Shown in pieces: positions 21,393-30,653 of a stretch of 47,547 nt of DNA. Location of the stretch: positions 1-47,547 of IMG/VR virus record IMGVR_UViG_3300046460_000298. One strand, 5' to 3'. The notes below the pieces were generated by a model. The model was not told the origin of the DNA, ran no database searches, and saw only the letters and a list, made by a program, of their open reading frames with translations. Every line of letters starts with the position of its first letter. Within the stretch, counting starts at the first letter, position 1. Source of the DNA: a virus. The position numbers and the translations under genes were made by a program.

Positions 21393-24300
21393 TCATCTGA
21401 TCCTGTTCGCCTGCTTGGTTGCCGCAAGGACTCGTGCGGTCATCTGGGCCTGCGACCGTTCCGGCGTGTTGCTCGGCGATGCGGACCCGTACCAGTTATT
21501 GTTGACCGTAACGCCGCCTCCTCCAATAGCCGCACCAACGTCCGGATAGATGGTGCCGGCCGTCTTCGGCACGAACAGCTCGTGGTTTTCCGAGCGGCCG
21601 CCCTTGTCGCCGACGATGACGGCCTGACCAGCGCCGACGTCGCCGCCGTTGGCGAACAGACCCGTCATGCCGGCGTACTTCGAAAGGCCGCCGCCGAAGA
21701 AGGACTGGATGCCGCCGAAGATCGACGAGAAGATGTTGCCTCCACCCGATCCGGTGCCTCCTCCCATGCCGCCCATCATGCCTGAAATGGCGTTCTGGAG
21801 CGGGTTGGTGACGAAGGATTCGAAGCCGATCTTCGAGAGCGACATCGCGAGGCTCTTGAGGACGTCCATGAAGGAGTTCGCCCCGTAGATCGCGTCCTCG
21901 AACGCACCCGCGAAGGCGTCGCCGACGTTCCCGGCCAGCTCCTGCTGCTTCTCCCATGCCTTCTGGGTCTTTTCGAGCTGTTGGGCCTGTGCGTCGAGGG
22001 CGGTCATCTGAGCACCGATCTCAGCCGCGTCGGTCGCGTTCTTGCCGCGGGTCGCCTCGTCGATCGACTTCTTCAGCTCGACCGCACGGAGGGCCGCCTC
22101 GACGGCCTTCTTCGAGCCTGCGCCGTACGCATCCATCTGATCCTTGATATCGTCGGCCTGCCCCTTGAGGGACGCCATGGCTGCCGCCTGCTCGGCACGG
22201 CGACGAGCCTCGTCCTGCGCCCGCATCTTCGATGCCAGAGCCGATGCGTTGCCGTCTGACATGCCGCGGGTCGCGTCTCCGATGGACTGCTCGAGGGCCT
22301 GCTGCTGTGCGAGCAGGTCTCCGGCCGCCTCTCCGGACTCGCGGTAGGCGGTTGCAAGCGCATTGTAGTCGGTGATCTGCTGGTCGAGCGACGGGAAGGC
22401 CTCGGCGAGCTGCTGGGCCTCCTCCGCCGCCTTGTTCGCGTCGAACTGGGCGAGCGTCGCCGCCTCTACGGCCTTGCGCTGTTCTTCGGTCGCATCCGCG
22501 TCTAGGCTGGCGGACGCGGCCTTGGCCTCGTTCGCACGTGTGGCCTTCTGGCCTGCCTCCACGCTCTGACCGTAGCCATCGGCCAGGGCTTCCGCGGCCG
22601 TCTTGCCCTGCTCCATGCCGGCGACGGCCTGCGCGAAGCCGAGGTTGGCGTTGCCGTTGCGGATGTCGGCCTGCGTGCCCGCGAGAACCGACAGCGCGTC
22701 GTTGATCGTGTCGACGCCCGCACCCGTGTCGGCGAGGCTGTCGGCGAGCTGCTGCTGGGCCTGCGCGTCGGCCGCGTCACGCTGGGAGCGTTCGACGGAC
22801 TTCGCGGCGCTGGTCGCGTCGGTCGCCTGCACGGGCATGGACGATCCGGACTTCGACGGTGTCGCGCCCGCCAGAGCCTTCTGGAGCTGGTCTTCCGTGA
22901 TCGTGAACTGGCCCTTGGCAACCTCGGCAGCCGTCGTCTTCTCCGGCGCACCGCCCGTCGACAGGACGGCCTTGGCGAGATCGAGGGCGGCGTCTGCCGA
23001 TTCCGACGATGACACGGCCGCCATCGCCGAATTCTGGGCCGCCTCGGCCGCCTTGGTCGTCGCGGCAGAACCCGGTCCCGACAGGGCCTTGGACATCGCG
23101 TCGGCGTCGAAGGACGGCGTGCCCTTCTCAAACCCGCCATCGCTGAAGTCGTGGTTCTGATACTTGAAGGCCTGATCGACCGTCGCCCCGGAGGAAGCCT
23201 GAGGGGTGACGTAGACGCGCGGGGAGACCCCGCCTGCGCCCGACACGCCCGTGGCCTGGCTGATGATGCCGGACTGGGCGCGGGCGAGTGCCGCGGCCGT
23301 CCTGAGGTCGCGGATCTGCCTGTCGAAGCCGATCATCGCCGCCTTCTTCAGGCTGTCGGCGATGTCGTCTGCCGCCTTCTGCATGCCCTTCAGGTCGGCG
23401 ATGTCCTTGTCGTACCGACGCGAGCCGCTCTCCTTGTTCAGCCGCTCGTAGGACTCGATCAGGCCGTCGATCTGGTTGGCCCACTTCTCGTTCTGATAGT
23501 CGATCTGCTGGAGAGGCTTCAGCGTGCCGGAATAGGCGTCCGAAAGCGCGGTCTTGAGGGCAGGAACAGCCTCTCCGACGAGGCGTGCCTGCTGATCCCA
23601 CTGTGCGAAGAAGCTGTCGTCCTTGCCCGCAGCGGCGTTCACCTGCCGCAGTTCGGTGATGGTGCTCTTGGCCTTGTCGACGGACTTCGCGAACGAGTCG
23701 ATGTCGACCTTCTGGCCCTTCCAGTCGACGACGGACGAGCCATTCGCCTTGGCCTTCGACAGGGCGCGGGAGGCCTCGTCGAGGCTCGCCTGGAGCACGA
23801 CCGGATTGTTCTTCAGTTCCGCGGCGAGCTGGGCCCGCAGGTTGCCGAGCTTCTGCTTCAGGCCATCCTCGGCCTTGTCGATGTCGGTGAAGAGGCTCGC
23901 GAAGACACCGCCCGCCGAGCCGAAGCTGGCGCGCTCGTCCTGGAGAGACTTGAGCTGTGCCGAGACAGTGCCGATCTCGGCCGACAGCATGCGGGCCGTC
24001 CTCGATCCGCCTTCCGACGCGTCACCGTTGAGGGTGACGTTGAGCTTCTCCTCAAGCTCGCCGAGCTTCTTCGTGAGAGCATCGGCCGCATTGGCCCCGC
24101 CGTCGAACTGCGCGGCCAGCCAGCCGCCGAAACCAGCGTGATCGGCCTCGACTGACTCGAGAGCGTTCTTGACGAGGGCGATGTCCGTGCTCATCCGCTT
24201 GGCCGCGAGCGAAGCGCCGTCCGAATTGGAGGCCGACTGGTCGGAGTTGAGCTGGGCTTGAGAGATCTCGGGTCGCGTGTCCTTCTCGAACCACGCGGAG

Positions 24301-25856
24301 ACGCCGTTCAGGATGCCCGCAAGCTCCTTGACCGACCCGGTGATGATGCTGGAACCCTTCGACCAGCCGTCGATGGACTCGCCGAGGCGCACCCAGCCGT
24401 CGGAGAGCGAATCCCACGCACCAGCCTGTCCTCCAGCCTCGGCCTTCGCCGCTCCGGAGGACGCCTTTGCGACCTGATCGTAGAGGATTTTCTGGGCCTC
24501 GAGGACGCGGCCGTTCTCGACAAGCTTGGTGACCTGCTGGGTCTGCTGGGCCGTGAAGAGAATGCCCGCCTCGCGCAGCTCTCCGATGCCCTGGATGGGG
24601 CTGGCATAGGCGCGGCCGAGGAGCTTGACGTTCTCCTGAAGCTCGGATCCGAAAAGCGCGGACAGATCCTGAGCCTGCGTCAGCGTGCCCTTGAACATGT
24701 CGCCCGAGACCGAGCCGATGATGCTGAGGGAGGTCGATGCCTGCACGACGGAAGCCTTCGTCGCAAGCGTGGCGTCGGCCAGATCCTGTGAGAAGGCGCG
24801 GATCTGCTTGCCCGTGAGGCCCGTCGTGTTCCCGGTGGACTTCAGGACGGCGTCGAGACGGCCGTACACGCGCTCGAACTCGCCCGCAGTGCTGATGCCG
24901 TGCACCAGTCCGAGGGCGACTGCGGCGAGACCTGCGGCGAACCCTCCGGCGACGATGGTCGTCGAGGAGAAGATGCCCTTGAGAGCGTTGAACTTGCCGA
25001 CGGCTTCGCCTGCAGGGCCGCCCATGGATTCGAGCGTGTCTCCCACCTTGCCCAGGGACTGTCCGGCGGCGCCCGTCGCACCATCCCCGGAGGCTGACCT
25101 CTGCTTCTGCAGGGCCTCGGTGAGCCTGAGGACTTCCTCACGCTCCTCCTTGGTGGCCTTCGAGCCGAGCGCACGGACGGCAGCCTCGCGTTCGTTGGCC
25201 TCCGTCAGCTCGCGGACGGCCGTCTCGCCCTTGGCCTGCGCCGCGGCGAGCTTCTCGCCCTCGGCGACCTGTGCCCTGAGGGCCGAAATGGAGTCCTGAC
25301 GCTTGGATGCATCGGCTTGGTCGGCCTTAACGTTGGAAGCCGCCTCGGCTTCGGAGCGTGCACGTTCCTGCTCGGCCGCCTGCAGGGCCGATACCTGCGC
25401 TTTCTGGTCGGCAAGGGCACGGGTCAGCTCGACGGCGCGCTGCTTCTGCTCGTCGGTCGCGCGCGATCCGAGCTTCTTGACGGCGGCTTCTTCCTGTTGC
25501 TGCTTGAGGGCGGCCTCGACGGCGTCTCCGCCTGCGATATAGGCGGCCGAGAGCGACTTCTGACGCTCGACCTCCTCCTGCATGCGCTGGAGCGAGGATT
25601 CGCGGCGCTGGTTCGCCTTGTTGTCAGCCGAGGCCTTCTTCTCGGAAGCCGTCGCAAGCTTCCCGGCGGCCACCGCGGCCCCGTTCATCGCCTCGGCTTC
25701 GGCGCGGGCGGACGTGGTGACGGCCTTGGAGGCCTCCGCCTGCTCCTTCGAAGCCGCGGCGAGACCCTGCATCTCGGTCCTAACCTTCGCGGAGACCCCG
25801 GTGAAGCGATCCTCCGCCTCGATGACGACTCCCAGCAGGGTATCCGCGCGTGCCAT
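21393..25856 (-). CDS. Tail tape measure protein
   Basis: 1487 residues from ATG 25856, with a strong AGGAGG 4 nt upstream. The N-terminal third is a long Ala/Glu/Lys-rich coiled coil. A hydrophobic stretch (STTIVAGGFAAGLAAVALGL) follows, and the C-terminus has the lambda-type signature (FAGAFEDAIYGANSFMDVLK, NPLQNAISGMMGGMGG, HELFVPKTAGTIYP, TVNNNW). Sets tail length; by the usual 1.5 angstrom per residue rule it would give a tail of roughly 200 nm or more. Confidence 0.92.
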   Translation of the reverse strand: MARADTLLGVVIEAEDRFTGVSAKVRTEMQGLAAASKEQAEASKAVTTSARAEAEAMNGAAVAAGKLATASEKKASADNKANQRRESSLQRMQEEVERQKSLSAAYIAGGDAVEAALKQQQEEAAVKKLGSRATDEQKQRAVELTRALADQKAQVSALQAAEQERARSEAEAASNVKADQADASKRQDSISALRAQVAEGEKLAAAQAKGETAVRELTEANEREAAVRALGSKATKEEREEVLRLTEALQKQRSASGDGATGAAGQSLGKVGDTLESMGGPAGEAVGKFNALKGIFSSTTIVAGGFAAGLAAVALGLVHGISTAGEFERVYGRLDAVLKSTGNTTGLTGKQIRAFSQDLADATLATKASVVQASTSLSIIGSVSGDMFKGTLTQAQDLSALFGSELQENVKLLGRAYASPIQGIGELREAGILFTAQQTQQVTKLVENGRVLEAQKILYDQVAKASSGAAKAEAGGQAGAWDSLSDGWVRLGESIDGWSKGSSIITGSVKELAGILNGVSAWFEKDTRPEISQAQLNSDQSASNSDGASLAAKRMSTDIALVKNALESVEADHAGFGGWLAAQFDGGANAADALTKKLGELEEKLNVTLNGDASEGGSRTARMLSAEIGTVSAQLKSLQDERASFGSAGGVFASLFTDIDKAEDGLKQKLGNLRAQLAAELKNNPVVLQASLDEASRALSKAKANGSSVVDWKGQKVDIDSFAKSVDKAKSTITELRQVNAAAGKDDSFFAQWDQQARLVGEAVPALKTALSDAYSGTLKPLQQIDYQNEKWANQIDGLIESYERLNKESGSRRYDKDIADLKGMQKAADDIADSLKKAAMIGFDRQIRDLRTAAALARAQSGIISQATGVSGAGGVSPRVYVTPQASSGATVDQAFKYQNHDFSDGGFEKGTPSFDADAMSKALSGPGSAATTKAAEAAQNSAMAAVSSSESADAALDLAKAVLSTGGAPEKTTAAEVAKGQFTITEDQLQKALAGATPSKSGSSMPVQATDATSAAKSVERSQRDAADAQAQQQLADSLADTGAGVDTINDALSVLAGTQADIRNGNANLGFAQAVAGMEQGKTAAEALADGYGQSVEAGQKATRANEAKAASASLDADATEEQRKAVEAATLAQFDANKAAEEAQQLAEAFPSLDQQITDYNALATAYRESGEAAGDLLAQQQALEQSIGDATRGMSDGNASALASKMRAQDEARRRAEQAAAMASLKGQADDIKDQMDAYGAGSKKAVEAALRAVELKKSIDEATRGKNATDAAEIGAQMTALDAQAQQLEKTQKAWEKQQELAGNVGDAFAGAFEDAIYGANSFMDVLKSLAMSLSKIGFESFVTNPLQNAISGMMGGMGGGTGSGGGNIFSSIFGGIQSFFGGGLSKYAGMTGLFANGGDVGAGQAVIVGDKGGRSENHELFVPKTAGTIYPDVGAAIGGGGVTVNNNWYGSASPSNTPERSQAQMTARVLAATKQANRIR

Positions 25857-25864
25857 TCGACCTC

Positions 25865-26712
25865 CTACGGAGCGGTCTTGAGCCACTCCCTTGCGTACTT
25901 CTCGATCTCCGCGGCGACTTCCGCCTCCGGGAGCGACATCTCGTTCATCCAGATCCTATCGAGGCTGAAGACCAACCGCATTTCCCACAGCGCGAGGTCC
26001 GCCTCGAACAGCCGGACGTAGGCGTCGGCCTCGGTGAACGAAATCGGCTGCCATGCGCCCGTCGCCGTGCGCGTTCTGGCCATGGAGAGGGCGTGGAATA
26101 CCTGCCAGGCGTTGTCGAGACCGGCCGGGACGGGTTCGTCGAGGCCGAGCATGACGGGGTGCGGCTTGGCGCCCCGGCCGATCAGGCTGACGTAGTGCTC
26201 GCGCCACGACCTGCGCGGTGCTTTCGACCCTTCTGGGACGGGGATGCTTCGGCCGAGCCAGAGGATCCGACGGAGCCGTGGTCCGAGCTGCTCGAGTCCG
26301 TCGGCAAGAAATTTGATCGGGTCTCGACGAAGGAGGCCACGCGCTCCAGGAGCCACGGGAAGCGGATGAAGACGGCGCGGGCGTTGATCTCGGAGAACTC
26401 CAGCGCCGTGCCGTCGGCTTCGATGGAGATTCCGAACCAGTCGATGACGCACTTGGCGAAGACTTCGGCCAGAAGCTCGTCGAGGACGGTCTGCGGCAGC
26501 TCTCCATCCGCCTTGGTCTTCTCGTGGATACGCCGCTTCATGACGACGATGGCCGTGCGGTAGGCCGCACTGTCCTGTCCGCGCAAGGTGATCGACCACG
26601 GCTGGCCGTCGGCGGTGACGAAGAAGCCGGAGAAGTCCGGCTTGATGAGGAGCAGCTTCTGGCCCTCTTCCGATGTGGCCTTGGTGTCGAACGCGACGAG
26701 CGAGTCGGTCAT
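25865..26712 (-). CDS. Tail assembly chaperone, gpGT-like -1 frameshift product
   Basis: Composite product of about 282 residues: starts as the gpG-like protein at 26712, shifts -1 at the slippery heptamer A-AAT-TTC (26308-26314), and continues as KFLADGLEQLGPRLRRI... to the stop at 25865. The downstream part has no start or ribosome site of its own and reads directly up to the tape measure gene. Heptamer phase, direction (-1) and gene position match lambda gpG/gpGT. The longer product recruits tail tube subunits to the tape measure protein. Confidence 0.85.
26182..26712 (-). CDS. Tail assembly chaperone, short form (gpG-like)
   Basis: 176 residues from ATG 26712. Begins MTDSLVAFDTKATSEEGQKL, then GFFVTADGQPWSITLRGQDS and a helical domain (TVLDELLAEVFAKCVIDWFG). 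After the slippery site the zero frame becomes Ser/Gly-rich and low complexity (DSSSSDHGSVGSSGSAEASP), as expected for a tail past a frameshift signal. Lies between the major tail protein and tape measure genes. Confidence 0.88.
   Translation of the reverse strand: MTDSLVAFDTKATSEEGQKLLLIKPDFSGFFVTADGQPWSITLRGQDSAAYRTAIVVMKRRIHEKTKADGELPQTVLDELLAEVFAKCVIDWFGISIEADGTALEFSEINARAVFIRFPWLLERVASFVETRSNFLPTDSSSSDHGSVGSSGSAEASPSQKGRKHRAGRGASTTSA
26308..26314 (-). promoter_or_regulatory. -1 ribosomal frameshift slippery site AAATTTC
   Basis: In the gpG frame the codons are TCA AAT TTC, i.e. X XXY YYZ = A AAT TTC. After the shift the ribosome reads AAA TTT CTT, continuing into the open frame that ends at 25865. 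Confidence 0.85.
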
Positions 26713-26734
26713 TCTTGAGTCCTTCTGAAACGGC

Positions 26735-26765
26735 CAGAGGCGGCCCGTGTGTGGAGCCGCCTCTG
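26735..26765 (-). terminator. Stem-loop after the major tail protein gene
   Basis: Perfect 10-bp stem CAGAGGCGGC/GCCGCCTCTG with an 11-nt loop, without a T-tract. It lies between the major tail protein stop and the chaperone start and may be a partial terminator or mRNA stabiliser. Confidence 0.5.
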
Positions 26766-26793
26766 TGATCTGAATCCCTGGCGGTTCAGTCCA

Positions 26794-27966
26794 TTATGCT
26801 TCGTCGTACGTGGACTGGAATGCCAACATGCAACCGCTGATCGGGTCGAGCAGGGCTTCGAAGTTGACGGTCACCGTCGCGCCGCCCGTGCCGTCCGCGG
26901 TCACGGAGGCCGAGTTGATCTTGTGCCTGCCCATGATGATGGAGAGGAACGTGTCGTCGGCGCCGGCAAGTTCCACGTCCAGCGGCAGCTCGGCTTCGGA
27001 TTCGAACCGCTCGATGAAGGACATGTCCTCCATGTATGCGGTGTAGGATCCGGTCACGCCGAAGACGCCGTCGAAGAGCTTGGGCACGAAGTTGCTACCG
27101 ACGACCGCGTCGCCAGCGATCGAGTTCGTGGTCGTGAAGTTGAACGCGGTGAGCAGCGCGATCTTCTCGCCGGCGAGACGGATGGAGCCGTTGACGGATG
27201 CCGCGAGGTCGCCTGCGATAGGCTCCAGCGGGGCCGCGTCCTGCGATGTCGTCGCGGTGACCTGGTCGAGGCCGCGCAGCGTGTAGTTGACGGTGGCGAT
27301 GCCAGTCGTCGGCAGATCGAATGCCGCCTGGTCGACCTTCACGCCGCGGGCGTGCAGGAACTTGGAGGCTCCGCTGATCTCGGGGAAGCGGGTCTCGATG
27401 AAGTAGGAGACGTCCTGCTTGCCATTTTTCAGGACCTGGCCGATGACCGCGATGGTCAGCGTCGCGTCGTCCTCGGACGTGAATGCCGTCTCGTCGCGCT
27501 TCTGGAGAACGATCGAGGAGAAGTCTTCGGCGACCTCGACGATCTTGGCTACGACAGGCTGGCCGCCGCCCTGCGTCAGACCCGTGACGGTGACGTTCAG
27601 GCCTGCGAACAGACCGGAGAATGCGTTGGCCGCGCCGAGCAGCGTGCCGTCGGTGTCCAGATCGAAGGTGCCGTTCTTGGTGGCGCCGGCCGCAAACGAG
27701 TTGCCGACCGCGCCTTCGAGCCAGAAGTCGACCGAGCCGATGGCGATTTCGTCGCGATACTGGCCAGTCGCCCTGCGAACGCCGTGGCGGGAGAAGGCCT
27801 TCTGGCGGTCGGAGCGGATACGCGCCGAAGAGTAGACGTCCTTCTCGAGGCTCATCTGGCCGCTGACGCGCTCCATCTTGCGGAGCTTGGCACCGGGTGC
27901 CAGAACGCCCTGGGACTGCTCGCGCGTGGCCAGGACTTCAACTGTGATTGCGGTTTGGATAGACAC
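26794..27966 (-). CDS. Major tail (tube) protein
   Basis: 390 residues, beta-rich. N-terminus SIQTAITVEVLATREQSQGV. Contains FWLEGAVGNSFAAGATKNGT and LRGLDQVTATTSQ, and the C-terminus FLSIIMGRHKINSASVTADG plus TVTVNFEALLD is the typical tube-protein ending. It lies just before the chaperone pair and has a strong downstream hairpin, as usual for an abundant structural gene. Confidence 0.8.
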   Translation of the reverse strand: MSIQTAITVEVLATREQSQGVLAPGAKLRKMERVSGQMSLEKDVYSSARIRSDRQKAFSRHGVRRATGQYRDEIAIGSVDFWLEGAVGNSFAAGATKNGTFDLDTDGTLLGAANAFSGLFAGLNVTVTGLTQGGGQPVVAKIVEVAEDFSSIVLQKRDETAFTSEDDATLTIAVIGQVLKNGKQDVSYFIETRFPEISGASKFLHARGVKVDQAAFDLPTTGIATVNYTLRGLDQVTATTSQDAAPLEPIAGDLAASVNGSIRLAGEKIALLTAFNFTTTNSIAGDAVVGSNFVPKLFDGVFGVTGSYTAYMEDMSFIERFESEAELPLDVELAGADDTFLSIIMGRHKINSASVTADGTGGATVTVNFEALLDPISGCMLAFQSTYDEA

Positions 27967-27979
27967 TGAAGTGTGCTCC

Positions 27980-28435
27980 TTATCTGGCCTGCGAGGGCTG
28001 TCCCTCGACGGTGTGGAAGACGATGCTGTAGGCCACGTTGACGAGGCCCTGCGGATACTCCCTGTCCTGCGGATCCGGGAGCCGGATGCGGTCGGGGGTT
28101 AGGGATTTGACGAGTCCACCGATGCGCCACGCCTTGTCGGCGTAGAGGGCGGTCTCGATCTGCTCGGCGATCTGGTCGAGCACCGCGTCGACGCTCTCGG
28201 AAGGAGCGGACGAGTACCCGGCCACCACCAGCGAGACGTTGTGCTCGATGACGCGGGGGGAGGAGGCCGTGATCGGACGCATGTCGTCGTCACCGAAGTA
28301 GACCGACAGGCAGGGCGTGTTGCCTTGTCCGAGGCGCGGCGTGCGCTGGGCATAGACCCGACCCTCGACGAGAGGCACGCCGGAGGCGAGCACCTGTCTG
28401 AATCCTTCCATGACCTGTTCGCGAATGGTCGCCAT
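27980..28435 (-). CDS. Tail terminator / minor tail protein (gpU-like)
   Basis: 151 residues from ATG 28435. MATIREQVMEGFRQVLASGV, then RLGQGNTPCLSVYFGDDDMR and SVDAVLDQIAEQIETALYAD match the size and pattern of gpU-type tail completion proteins. Position before the tube protein fits. A GTTTAC/GTAAAC hairpin lies just upstream of the start. Confidence 0.7.
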   Translation of the reverse strand: MATIREQVMEGFRQVLASGVPLVEGRVYAQRTPRLGQGNTPCLSVYFGDDDMRPITASSPRVIEHNVSLVVAGYSSAPSESVDAVLDQIAEQIETALYADKAWRIGGLVKSLTPDRIRLPDPQDREYPQGLVNVAYSIVFHTVEGQPSQAR

Positions 28436-28447
28436 CGGTTCCCCGGT

Positions 28448-28537
28448 TTACTGCGGTAAACGAATCCTTCGGACGAGTTGGCCGCGGCCAACCGAATCCT
28501 TGAGGCCGATGATGGGCATGCAGAGGACTCGACGCAT
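28448..28537 (-). CDS. Possible 29-residue peptide between connector genes
   Basis: An ATG at 28537 opens 29 codons (MRRVLCMPIIGLKDSVGRG...) ending in TAA. The 116-bp gap also has AAGGATTCG words at 28458-28465 and 28490-28497. There is no strong ribosome site, so it may be non-coding leader. Confidence 0.25.
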   Translation of the reverse strand: MRRVLCMPIIGLKDSVGRGQLVRRIRLPQ

Positions 28538-28551
28538 TTCCGACGGCAGGA

Positions 28552-28914
28552 TCAGGGCCCGACGCCGTCCTCTTGGAGAATGAGCGCGACGATGCCGTTG
28601 TCCTGCGGCTCGGTTCCGACGATGCGGTAGTCGACGCCCGCGTGGCGGACGAGGTATGCGGACTCCAGAAGAACCGGGTCTCCGCGGACGGGGACGGGCA
28701 CGTCGGCAGTGGCGAGCTTGCAGCGGGTCTGCTTGCCTTCCATCGGAATGCCGTTCTCGTACCAGCGCACGAGGTGGTTCTCGTTCCACATGGCGTTAGG
28801 CAGCGCGAGGCTCGCACCCGTCTCGCGCCAGACGAAGCGCACCTCCTCCACGTCCTTCAGGACGCGGAGGATCCGGTCGGCGAATGCGGCCTTGCGGAAG
28901 TGGCGGCTGGGCAT
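28552..28914 (-). CDS. Head-tail joining / neck protein
   Basis: 120 residues from ATG 28914. MPSRHFRKAAFADRILRVLK, then VRFVWRETGASLALPNAMWN and the C-terminal RHAGVDYRIVGTEPQDNGIV. By size, position between fibres and tail terminator, and the final 'Y.I....D..G...L.L' pattern, it resembles head-tail adaptor proteins. Not certain. Confidence 0.55.
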   Translation of the reverse strand: MPSRHFRKAAFADRILRVLKDVEEVRFVWRETGASLALPNAMWNENHLVRWYENGIPMEGKQTRCKLATADVPVPVRGDPVLLESAYLVRHAGVDYRIVGTEPQDNGIVALILQEDGVGP

Positions 28915-28915
28915 G

Positions 28916-29140
28916 TCAGGCTTCCTCGTCCGGAGTAGGAGACATCGAGAACGGCGACGTGTCCTCGATCCAGTACGTCCCGTCCCCATTGAAGCGGATC
29001 GTGTCGCCGATGCCACCGTAGGTCGTCGCGTCGCCTTCGACGCGGGCGATCACGGCCTGTCCTTCGGCGAGCGGCGGATCGCCACTTGTCAGGTTGACGA
29101 TGACGCCTGTGGCCAGCCAGTAGATGTAGAGATAGGGCAT
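28916..29140 (-). CDS. Small structural hypothetical protein
   Basis: 74 residues (MPYLYIYWLATGVIVNLTSG...). Beta-rich with VEGDATTYGGIGDTIRFNGD and a polar end. Immediately before the neck protein gene and after the fibre genes. Possibly a fibre accessory or small head-tail protein. Unknown. Confidence 0.6.
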   Translation of the reverse strand: MPYLYIYWLATGVIVNLTSGDPPLAEGQAVIARVEGDATTYGGIGDTIRFNGDGTYWIEDTSPFSMSPTPDEEA

Positions 29141-29170
29141 TTTCAGTTCCTTCTTGGTTGGTTGGTTGGT

Positions 29171-30637
29171 TTAGATCGTGACGGCCTTGTAGACCCATGC
29201 ACGCCAGCGGACTTCGCCGCGGCCGCCGCCGCCGTTCGTCGTGGCGTTGCCGGAGACCCCCGCACCGCCGCCGCCGCCGGGGATGCCGCCGTTGCCGCCG
29301 ATTCCCGTGCCGCCGCTCGCCGCGCCGCCCGCGCCGCCCGTGCCGTAGCTCCAGAAGTCGTCGTCGAAGGCGTTGTTTCCGTTCGCGCTGGCCGTCGCAG
29401 GCCCGACGAACTTCGACTTGACGCGGCCATACGAGGCGCCGCCGCCGGCGATCGGAAACAACGTCGAGCATGCGCCTCCATGTCCGGGGCCGTCGTAGTT
29501 GTTGGCCTGGACGAACGCAGCCCACGAGCTCTGCAGCTTGCCCATGTCCGCGCCGACATAGCCCTGCATGGCGCGCATCGCCTCGGTCTGCGACGACTGC
29601 TCGGCCGCATTGTTTCCGCCGCGGATCGAGAAGGTGCTGGACTGCACCCATGCATCGGGAGCGCCGGAGTTGCAGAACTCGGAATATCCGCCGCCGTTGC
29701 CGGGCGCACCGCCCAGGCCGACGACGTAGGGGATGGTGTCAGGCAGCGCGGAGAGCGGGATGTCCAGGCGCACGGCCACGTCGCCGCCGAAACCGCCGAA
29801 GGTGTTCGTCGCACCCCACGCGCCGCCTGCACCACCCTGGATCGCCTGGACGTCGATAAAGATGAGGTCTTCTGAAACTCCGGCGAGATCGGGGTTGTCG
29901 GCAAGGATGAGAGCCTTGATCGCCGCCTTCGTCGTCGATCCGGACGTAGTGTACTTGTAGACGTTCTTGCCGCCGTTGACCTTCAGGTCGACGCGCTGGA
30001 CGAGCTTCGATGCGGCAAAGCCCGTGCCGGGGATGCGAACGGGCGTGCCGTCGGACGTCCGGGCGACGATGCTGTCGGTGCCAGACAGGAGCGCCTTTGC
30101 GGCGAAGTTGGCGGCATGGATGTCCGCGAGCTTCGCGGTCTTGGCGACCCCGCCGACGCGAACCAGATACTCGGCGTCCGTCGCAGAAGCGGCAGAGCCG
30201 GCCGCCGCGAGAGTCTGCTGTAGAAGACCCAGGGCCGTCGTCGACCGAAGGCCGTCCGCCGTCTGCAGGAGCAGGGATTCGGATCCGTCCAGCGTGGACG
30301 CGGCGGCCGCGGCCACCATCATGAGAGCCTGGACGGCTGCCGTTCGAAGACCCAGAGCCGTGCGGACGTTGACCTTGTCTGTCGGTGCGGCGGAACCGGC
30401 AGTGGCGAACTCGAGAGCGGCCGCCTGCGCGACGGTCATTCGCCGGACTCCGGAAGGGGTGGTGACGAGTACCTCTTCCGTTCCGTCCACCGTCGACAGG
30501 GCTGGGGCCTCCATCTGGTGGAGCTGCTGCACGTCCGCACGGCACGTCCCGTCCGCGGTCTCGACGACCAGCATGTCGATGGGAGCGACGGTGTCCGCCG
30601 GAGTGAGGTCTCCGATCTTCTTCGGTGCTAGTGCCAT
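29171..30637 (-). CDS. Glycine-rich fibre-like protein, paralogue 1
   Basis: 488 residues. The N-terminus (KKIGDLTPADTVAPIDMLVV) shares a pattern with the next gene. The middle has Ala-rich trimer-like repeats (QALMMVAAAAASTLDGSESL). The C-terminal half is Gly-rich (FGGFGGDVAVRL, GGAPGNGGGYSEFC) and ends in a collagen-like GG block and RGEVRWRAWVYKA. Polyglycine-II fibre tips and such Gly-rich pyrrolysine-free folds are used for receptor binding. About half or more of residues match the gene at 30654-32105. Confidence 0.75.
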   Translation of the reverse strand: MALAPKKIGDLTPADTVAPIDMLVVETADGTCRADVQQLHQMEAPALSTVDGTEEVLVTTPSGVRRMTVAQAAALEFATAGSAAPTDKVNVRTALGLRTAAVQALMMVAAAAASTLDGSESLLLQTADGLRSTTALGLLQQTLAAAGSAASATDAEYLVRVGGVAKTAKLADIHAANFAAKALLSGTDSIVARTSDGTPVRIPGTGFAASKLVQRVDLKVNGGKNVYKYTTSGSTTKAAIKALILADNPDLAGVSEDLIFIDVQAIQGGAGGAWGATNTFGGFGGDVAVRLDIPLSALPDTIPYVVGLGGAPGNGGGYSEFCNSGAPDAWVQSSTFSIRGGNNAAEQSSQTEAMRAMQGYVGADMGKLQSSWAAFVQANNYDGPGHGGACSTLFPIAGGGASYGRVKSKFVGPATASANGNNAFDDDFWSYGTGGAGGAASGGTGIGGNGGIPGGGGGAGVSGNATTNGGGGRGEVRWRAWVYKAVTI

Positions 30638-30653
30638 TCGTTCAGTCCTTTGA

